DNA from: UBA940 sp031548515
GTDB taxonomy: Bacteria; Bacteroidota; Bacteroidia; Bacteroidales; Rikenellaceae
Assembly (NCBI GenBank): GCA_031548515.1
Contig: JAVBRB010000040.1
Location: forward strand, 1-26,202
Direction of reading: 5' to 3'
DNA length: 26,202 nt
Positions 21,563 through 26,202 of this stretch are shown one piece after another. Both the position numbers and the translations under genes were made by a program. Under the pieces are notes generated by a model that worked only from the letters and a program-made list of their open reading frames with translations, had not been told where the DNA came from and made no database searches. Positions within the stretch are counted from its first letter, which is position 1; the number at the start of each line of letters is the position of its first letter.

Positions 21563-23746
21563 TTAAAGTACCGAAAACTCGACGATACCGCGGATATCGG
21601 TAGCGGAAGACGCCACGAAAGCTGTGAAATTGCCGTTCTCGAGAACCCACTGGTGGCGTTTATCGTCGAAGAACGACAGCGCGTCGCGGCCGACCGTGAA
21701 AGTGACTTTCTCGCTCTTGCCAGGATCGAGAGTAACTTTCCGGAAACCCTTCAGTTCCTTGAGCGGACGCGAAAGAGTGGCGTGATTGTCGCCGATATAA
21801 AGCTGCACCACCTCCGAACCGCGCTTTTTGCCGGTATTCTTCACCGTCACCGATATCTTCACCGTTCCGTCGGCAGCGATCACTTCCTTGTCGCCCGCGA
21901 TCGACGAATATTCGAACATAGTGTAGCTCAGTCCGTGGCCGAACGGGAAATTAGGGTTGGCACCCTCCCCTTTTTTGTCCGTGTAGCGGTACCCCACCCA
22001 GATGTCGTCCATATAGGTTTCACGATGGTCCGCACCCGGATAGTCGCCCAAGACATGCGCTCCGCAGTCAGCAAGCGACGAGTAGTATGTGAACGGTAGT
22101 TTGCCCGACGGGTTAACATCGCCCGAAACTACCGCCGCCAACGCATTGCCCGCTTCGCTGCCCAGATACCATCCCTGCACTATGGATGCCACCTTGTCTT
22201 TCCACGGCATCGCCACCGCATTGCCGCTTATGACCACGACAGCAGTGCGCGGATTCGCCTCCGCAAGGGCGGATATCAACTCGTCCTGTCCATACGGCAG
22301 GGCTATCGACAGGCGGTCCGCGCCTTCGGCATCCTGGTGCAGCGTCCTGTTGAGGCCTCCTATGAACAGAACCGCATCGGCAGTTTGTGCAGCCTCTATT
22401 ATTTCAGGCAGCGGTTCGCCCCGGCTGACGGAATCAGCATAGCTCGAATAGCCCCTCATATAGAGTATCCGGTCGCCGTATCTGGCTCGCAGGCCGTCGA
22501 GAGGAGTCACCTCGTATTTCGCTTTCAAGGAAGAACTTTCATTGCCCGCAACCATGGACAGGTCCGCATTTTCACCCACGACCAGGATCGTTCCCCCATT
22601 GCCCGGTTCGAGAGGCAACAAGCCGCCCCCGTTTTTCAACAGCACGATACCGTTCTCTGCTATGGTTCGGCCGGCGGCGAAATGTTCAGGCGTTGCGAAC
22701 GAACCGAACGGACGGCTGCGGTCCATCGAGGTACGGAAAACGAGCCGTAAAATGCGCCTTACCTTCTCGTCCACCACCTTTTCATCGACATCGCCGCCTT
22801 TAACCATCGCCAGCAGTGGGCCGGCCATGTGGTAATTATTATAATCGCCGCTTCCGCCAATGCTGTCGGTCCGTGTGCCGAACTCGAGGTCGAGTCCGTT
22901 CAATGCCGCCTGCTTCGTGTCGTGCGTACCGTCCCAATCCGAAATAACGACCCCGTCAAAAGCCCATTCGCTTTTAAGGATATCATTCAACAGGTACTGG
23001 TTGTGGCTGCAATACTGCTCTTTGTAGCGATTGGAAGCCCCCATCACGGCCCATGCCCCGCCTTCCCCGACCGCTGCGCGGAACGCCGGAAGGTATATTT
23101 CGTACAATGCGCGGTCGCTTACAGAAACGTTGATCCCGAGTTTGTCAGTCTCCTGGTTATTGAGCGCGAAATTCTTGACGCACGCCGCGACGCCCTGAGA
23201 CTGAACTCCTTTTATATAAGGCACCACCATCTGCGATGCCAGGTACGGGTCTTCTCCCATGTATTCGAAATTGCGGCCGCCGAGGGGAGTCCGGCAAATG
23301 TTGACGCCCGGCCCCAGTAGGATATGTTTGCCACGGAAGCGCGCCTCTTCGCCGATCGAACGGCCGTAAAGAGCCGACATTTCGGGATCCCATGTGGCGG
23401 CAAGGCACGTCAAAGCAGGGAAAGCAGTGCATGAATCGTTGGTCCATCCGGCGCTCTCATATTCGTTCCACATGGTCTCCCCGCGTACACCATGGGAACC
23501 GTCGGTACACCAGACGTCGGGAATCCCCAGACGTGGAACGCCGCTCGAGGAAAATTTCGACTGTGCATGGAGCATTCCGATCTTCTCCTCGAGCGTCATT
23601 CTCTGCAGTGCGTCCTCAATGCGGGTTTCGATAGGTTTCGAGCTGTCGAGATAGGCCGGGAGTTTACCATTACCGCCCCTGCCGCCGCATGCCGGCAACA
23701 GTACCGCTGCCACCAAGGCTAATATGATTGTCTTTGTACTATTCAT
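21563..23746 (-). CDS. Glycoside hydrolase family 3 lipoprotein (beta-glucosidase-like)
   Basis: The 727-residue enzyme carries a lipoprotein signal (LVAAVLLPAC, Cys20). The GH3 N-terminal barrel covers about 40-335, with TDGSHGVRGE (81-90), GPGVNICRTPLGGRNFEYMGEDPYL (145-169) and GVVISDWDGT (265-274), where Asp270 is the nucleophile. The C-terminal alpha/beta domain (about 365-590) contains DAEGADR with likely acid/base Glu474. A fibronectin-III-like domain (about 625-727) ends the protein. The usual KH pair before the N-N-Q-E motif is KN here (191-192). It removes beta-linked sugars from the non-reducing end of glycans, probably in the periplasm or at the surface; linkage is not predictable. 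It is the last gene after smpB, tsaB and the deaminase on this strand, 42 bases from the deaminase gene. Confidence 0.92.
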   Translation of the reverse strand: MNSTKTIILALVAAVLLPACGGRGGNGKLPAYLDSSKPIETRIEDALQRMTLEEKIGMLHAQSKFSSSGVPRLGIPDVWCTDGSHGVRGETMWNEYESAGWTNDSCTAFPALTCLAATWDPEMSALYGRSIGEEARFRGKHILLGPGVNICRTPLGGRNFEYMGEDPYLASQMVVPYIKGVQSQGVAACVKNFALNNQETDKLGINVSVSDRALYEIYLPAFRAAVGEGGAWAVMGASNRYKEQYCSHNQYLLNDILKSEWAFDGVVISDWDGTHDTKQAALNGLDLEFGTRTDSIGGSGDYNNYHMAGPLLAMVKGGDVDEKVVDEKVRRILRLVFRTSMDRSRPFGSFATPEHFAAGRTIAENGIVLLKNGGGLLPLEPGNGGTILVVGENADLSMVAGNESSSLKAKYEVTPLDGLRARYGDRILYMRGYSSYADSVSRGEPLPEIIEAAQTADAVLFIGGLNRTLHQDAEGADRLSIALPYGQDELISALAEANPRTAVVVISGNAVAMPWKDKVASIVQGWYLGSEAGNALAAVVSGDVNPSGKLPFTYYSSLADCGAHVLGDYPGADHRETYMDDIWVGYRYTDKKGEGANPNFPFGHGLSYTMFEYSSIAGDKEVIAADGTVKISVTVKNTGKKRGSEVVQLYIGDNHATLSRPLKELKGFRKVTLDPGKSEKVTFTVGRDALSFFDDKRHQWVLENGNFTAFVASSATDIRGIVEFSVL

Positions 23747-23788
23747 ATCGATCAGGTTTAGGTTTCCGCTTGTTCACAGGCGGGGCGA

Positions 23789-24235
23789 TCAGGAGCACTC
23801 GGCAGCATCTATCTGCACAGTTTCGATCCCGACACGCCGGAGCAACAGTATACCCTCGTCGCTGTGGTAATCGTCGCAATATACCACGCGCCGTATCCCC
23901 GCCTGGATTATCAGCTTTGAACACTCGATGCAGGGCGACGCCGTGATGTAAAGCGTCGCACCATCGCAATTGTTGGCGCTCTTGGCAACTTTTGTAATCG
24001 CATTAGCCTCGGCATGAAGAACGTACGGCTTGGTTTTGCCCGTTATCTCGTCCTCGCACACGTTCTCGAAACCGGACGGGGTTCCGTTGTAACCGTCCGA
24101 AATGATCATCTTGTCCTTGACTATCAATGCGCCCACCTGGCGGCGCACGCAATAGGAATTCTCGGCCCACACGCGAGCCATGCGGATATAGCGGATGTCG
24201 AGTTTACGCTGTTTGGTCTCTTCGTAGCCAGCCAT
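23789..24235 (-). CDS. dCMP/cytidine deaminase family protein (ComEB-like)
   Basis: The 148-residue zinc enzyme deaminates dCMP to dUMP, feeding dTTP synthesis. The zinc site is complete: HAEANAI (74-80) with zinc-binding His74 and catalytic Glu76, and SPCIECSKLI (100-109) with Cys102 and Cys105. VGALIVKD and GYNGTPSGFENVCED (48-62) are typical of the dCMP deaminase group rather than cytidine deaminases. Length is standard. The ATG at 24235 is preceded on the minus strand by an AATTCGTAATT string and repeat R4, which separates it from tsaB by 130 bases. It may therefore be partly uncoupled from the smpB-tsaB transcript. Confidence 0.92.
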   Translation of the reverse strand: MAGYEETKQRKLDIRYIRMARVWAENSYCVRRQVGALIVKDKMIISDGYNGTPSGFENVCEDEITGKTKPYVLHAEANAITKVAKSANNCDGATLYITASPCIECSKLIIQAGIRRVVYCDDYHSDEGILLLRRVGIETVQIDAAECS

Positions 24236-24238
24236 TTC

Positions 24239-24350
24239 AATTACGAATTACGAATTATTTGCCCGTCAAATAATCACCGAGGAAGGCCCGCCTGTCGCCG
24301 CTTGCGGAAGCGCAGGAAACAGCCGACCGAGGTAATTACGAATTATAAAA
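24239..24350 (+). repeat. Intergenic repeat R4 between the dCMP deaminase gene and tsaB
   Basis: On the plus strand it begins AATTACGAATTACGAATT (24239-24256), forms the hairpin ATTATTTG-CCCGT-CAAATAAT (24254-24274, perfect 8-bp stem), continues CACCGAGGAAGGCCCGCC and CGCCGCTTGCGGAAGCG, and ends TAATTACGAATTATAAAA. The hairpin stem is identical to R2, and the GCCGCTTGCGG and TTATAAA blocks recall R1 and R3. It fills the 130-base gap in the operon. Confidence 0.6.
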
Positions 24351-24365
24351 TACGACAACAACGAC

Positions 24366-25115
24366 TCATAAGAGTTTCTTCTTCGAAGTCGTTATGACGA
24401 AATCTTTGAGGTAGAACGGTTCAAAATAGGCCGTATCCTCGAACTTTTCGTTTTCGAAGGCCTCCGACGCCAGTCTTACCATGCCGCGCGCGCTCGGTGT
24501 TACCTCTACGAAACGAGTGCCGGGCAATACTCCGCGGCACTTTTCGGCCCCGCTTCCGAAGATCAATATCTCATGCTTCCCGTATATCCCGGCAAAGCGG
24601 TCTTCCCAACTCGTTCCGCCGACATTCTGGCTTCCTTCCACACCCTGATCATCGAATATCCATGCTCCGGCTTCGGTAATCGCAACTCCCTGCGTGTTGA
24701 AAGCCTGTCCGAAAACCTCCATCCTGCGCGCATCGATCATCGGCACAAGCAATGCCGAGTCCCAATCCACGGCCTTGATAAGCCCGGCTTCGTGGTCCTC
24801 GCGCGCCGCTTCACACAGGCTGTCGAGCGACCCCACGCCTATCAGCGGAATATTCAGCCCGTAGCACAGCCCCTTTGCGAACGACACGCCGATGCGCAGC
24901 CCGGTATACGACCCCGGGCCTTTGCTCACGGCAATAGCGCTGAGTGCCGCAGGGTCGATGTCGTGACCCTCAAGGATTTCGTTGGTATACACGGCGACGC
25001 GGCGCGCATGGTCGCGCTCATCCGCGCTTTCGCGCAAGGCAACCAACTCGCCACCCCGGGCAAGCCCCACCGAACAGATGTCGGTGCCGGTTTCTATGCA
25101 AAGTATGTATGACAT
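24366..25115 (-). CDS. tsaB: tRNA threonylcarbamoyladenosine biosynthesis protein TsaB
   Basis: The 249-residue ASKHA-fold protein partners TsaD in transferring the threonylcarbamoyl group to A37 of ANN-decoding tRNAs. The N-terminal strand pair YILCIETGTDICSVGLA (3-19) and the motif SKGPGSYTGLRIGVSFAKGL (64-83) are diagnostic of TsaB. The first half matches closely; the C-terminal half is more variable, as usual. It is somewhat longer than E. coli TsaB (231). Its ATG shares a base with the smpB stop (25115), implying translational coupling. The C-terminus ends in KDFVITTSKKKLL. Confidence 0.93.
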   Translation of the reverse strand: MSYILCIETGTDICSVGLARGGELVALRESADERDHARRVAVYTNEILEGHDIDPAALSAIAVSKGPGSYTGLRIGVSFAKGLCYGLNIPLIGVGSLDSLCEAAREDHEAGLIKAVDWDSALLVPMIDARRMEVFGQAFNTQGVAITEAGAWIFDDQGVEGSQNVGGTSWEDRFAGIYGKHEILIFGSGAEKCRGVLPGTRFVEVTPSARGMVRLASEAFENEKFEDTAYFEPFYLKDFVITTSKKKLL

Positions 25116-25573
25116 TATTTCGCGGTATGAAAGCGGTCTATCTCGCGTTTGGCGTCCTTTTCTTTTATATATTCGCGCTTGTCGTAGCTCTTGCGGCCGC
25201 GCGCCAGACCTATAACCACCTTAGCCAGACCGCGTTCGTTGATGAACAGGCGCAGGGCGACGATAGTCAGGCCCACGTCCTGCGAAGCCCGCTCGAGTTT
25301 GCGCAGCTCCTTCTTGTTGAGCAGCAGTTTGCGGTCGCGCTTGGGTTGGTGATTGTTGTAAGTACCCCAGTGGTAGAGCGATATATTGAGTCCGCGCAGC
25401 CACAATTCGCCGTTAGAGAAATAACAATACGACTCGGTCAGCGACGCCTTTCCCAAGCGCAGCGACTTTATTTCGGTGCCGGTCAGCACGATACCCGCGA
25501 TCCACTCCTCGATGATCTCGTAGTCGAACGTCGCCCGGCGGTTTTTTATGTTTATATTACGTTGTTCTGACAT
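25115..25573 (-). CDS. smpB: SsrA-binding protein SmpB
   Basis: The 152-residue protein binds tmRNA and delivers it to stalled ribosomes for trans-translation. NIKNRRATFDYEI (9-21), GIVLTGTEIKSLR (27-39), NISLYHWGTYNNHQPKRDRKLLLNKKEL (63-90) and KVVIGLARGRKSYDKREYIKEKDAKREIDR cover the OB-fold and the basic C-terminal tail, which is shown ending RFHTAK. Length is standard. The ATG at 25573 follows a TATATTTGT box by about 33 bases. It is the first gene of a minus-strand series with tsaB. No tmRNA gene is visible in the window. Confidence 0.96.
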   Translation of the reverse strand: MSEQRNINIKNRRATFDYEIIEEWIAGIVLTGTEIKSLRLGKASLTESYCYFSNGELWLRGLNISLYHWGTYNNHQPKRDRKLLLNKKELRKLERASQDVGLTIVALRLFINERGLAKVVIGLARGRKSYDKREYIKEKDAKREIDRFHTAK

Positions 25574-25605
25574 TGCAAAATTTGCGGTCTATTTCGCGCT
25601 AACTT

Positions 25606-25614
25606 ACAAATATA
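25606..25614 (-). promoter_or_regulatory. -7 box of smpB
   Basis: On the minus strand TATATTTGT matches TAnnTTTG, 33 bases before the smpB ATG. No TTTG at the expected -33 position is evident. Confidence 0.55.
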
Positions 25615-25880
25615 GGTATTTCCGGCGAATTTATAATCAGGAGACATCGCGGGCCGTGATATTTGCATTATACAATGGCTCTTGACAGATGAAGCCAGCT
25701 TGCTAATTCTATTCTGTTTTGTTATTTACAGTCGCGCAGCGGCAGGCTGATGTCCCGCCAATAAAAAGGTCAGACCTTGCGATATGACCTTAAGGAGGCA
25801 TCATGCGAGGGAGGTAACTGCCGCAATAAGCCGACTTCGCCTTAAGGAGAGCGATGAATGTCGTTATATTTTTAGAGGAC
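25615..25880. other. Non-coding stretch with repeat fragments
   Basis: No gene is seen here. It contains CCTTAAGGAG twice (about 25790 and 25843; a third copy is at 26019) and TGCGAGGGAGGTAACTGCC near 25804-25822, which resembles the TTGCGAGGGAGATAACT block of repeat R3. It may therefore be a decayed member (R5) of that family. The one open reading frame in the following stretch (25897-26106) runs into the 5S remnant and is not credible. Confidence 0.4.
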
Positions 25881-25883
25881 GGC

Positions 25884-25986
25884 AACGGCAACGGAGGTGG
25901 GGCATCTCATGGCAGATAAACGGCAAGCTCGCTTGCAACGGATAGCTGTCATGAGAGGCGATAAGCGCGTCAGCGCTGTTGCCGTT
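25884..25986. other. Potential branched RNA/DNA secondary structure
   Basis: AACGGCAAC (25884-25892) pairs with GTTGCCGTT (25978-25986). Inside, CTCATGGCAG (25906-25915) pairs with CTGTCATGAG (25946-25955) with one G-U pair, around GCAAGC-TC-GCTTGC (25923-25936). A third hairpin, AGCGC-GTCA-GCGCT, is at 25964-25977. This is a hand fold only. A related CAAGCTTGCTTG hairpin lies at 26174-26185 near the window end. Confidence 0.4.
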
Positions 25987-25994
25987 ATGCAAAC

Positions 25995-26012
25995 AAAAAA
26001 GGGACCCTTTTT
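25995..26012 (-). terminator. Terminator-like hairpin after the 5S remnant
   Basis: On the minus strand AAAAAGG and CCTTTTT flank a 3-nt loop (seven pairs, mostly A-T) and are followed by TTGTTTG. It lies about 15 bases beyond the 3' end of the 5S-like sequence, as expected for the end of an rRNA operon. Confidence 0.5.
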
Positions 26013-26027
26013 AGGATTCCTTAAGGA

Positions 26028-26098
26028 GGCGGCTACCTACTCTCCCACATTTTACTGCAGTACCATCGGCGTGAATGGGCTTAACTTCTCTGTTCGGA
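26028..26098 (-). pseudogene. 3' part of a 5S rRNA gene, truncated
   Basis: The minus strand reads TCCGAACAGAGAAGTTAAGC, then CGATGGTACTGCAGTAAAAT and GGGAGAGTAGGTAGCCGCC, which is the 3' portion of bacterial 5S rRNA, about 71 of roughly 110 nt. The conserved CCCAT before CCGAAC and the 5' arm that pairs with the 3' end are missing. Upstream the sequence reads instead CGGCTGTTTTAGCAGG, unlike 5S. No 23S 3' end is visible in the next 100 bases. It may be a decayed copy, a repeat-mediated junction or an assembly join. Confidence 0.75.
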
Positions 26099-26202
26099 CC
26101 TGCTAAAACAGCCGAGTGAAAAACAAAACGGCAATAAACACCGACAGGTGATGCTTCGACAGACGGAATGACGGACAAGCTTGCTTGTACCGGCAGGCCG
26201 AC
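26099..26202. other. Window end: unassigned sequence with hairpins
   Basis: CACC-GACA-GGTG (about 26141-26153) and CAAGC-TTG-CTTG (26174-26185) are small inverted repeats. The latter is similar to GCAAGCTCGCTTGC at 25923-25936. No coding or rRNA similarity is recognised. Confidence 0.3.

Noticed and set aside
25574..26202. tRNA genes near the 5S remnant
   Set aside because: Hairpins are present, but no GTTCRANNC T-loop or complete cloverleaf could be found by eye.

Overview
The window reads as a Bacteroidales chromosome, most likely Rikenellaceae (Alistipes-like). This placement is an inference from moderately high GC, several Bacteroidetes-type -7 boxes (TAnnTTTG), abundant lipoprotein signal peptides, a BACON-type domain, a Bacteroidetes 'putative porin' and the RF1 sequence type. 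It is gene-dense, with 28 supported protein genes, mostly core metabolism and envelope functions. I see no prophage, insertion sequence, CRISPR array or complete RNA gene. Both ends lie in repeat-like sequence (a stem-loop element at the left, a truncated 5S rRNA and hairpins at the right), as expected if the window is an assembly contig broken at repeats.

Layout. 89-1142 (+): ZIP-family metal transporter and a small membrane protein. 1202-4750 (-): prfA, pyrF and a DUF4269 nucleotidyltransferase-like gene, then an exported protein. 4906-8220 (+): xseA, a cupin gene, xseB, a zinc-ribbon methyltransferase and an NTF2-like lipoprotein. 8297-12022 (-): pssA, a putative porin and a lytic transglycosylase. 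12224-13834 (+): a GDP-mannose pyrophosphorylase (manC-like) and a small lipoprotein. 13931-17746 (-): a secreted nuclease lipoprotein with plsY, and separately a long-chain acyl-CoA ligase. 17982-20477 (+): a four-gene operon of ABC ATPase, permease, GntR (YtrA-type) regulator and a membrane-anchored protein, preceded by a duplicated operator. 20537-25573 (-): smpB, tsaB, dCMP deaminase and a GH3 lipoprotein, and separately a nitroreductase lipoprotein. 25574-26202: no gene; structured sequence and a 3' remnant of 5S rRNA.

How the parts fit. PlsY, PssA and the acyl-CoA ligase cover phospholipid synthesis and fatty-acid activation. The porin, transglycosylase and several lipoproteins serve the envelope. 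SmpB, TsaB and RF1 serve translation. PyrF and dCMP deaminase serve pyrimidine metabolism. The best regulatory system visible is the ABC-GntR operon, whose two 26-bp near-identical operator copies lie just after its promoter.

The least explained content is intergenic: a mosaic repeat family (about 1839-1990, 12045-12136, 21391-21527, 24239-24350 and perhaps 25788-25850) built round ATTATTT hairpins; a second stem-loop family (1-88 and 3588-3669); and a potentially branched structure at 25884-25986. No clearly new defence or biosynthetic system was found.
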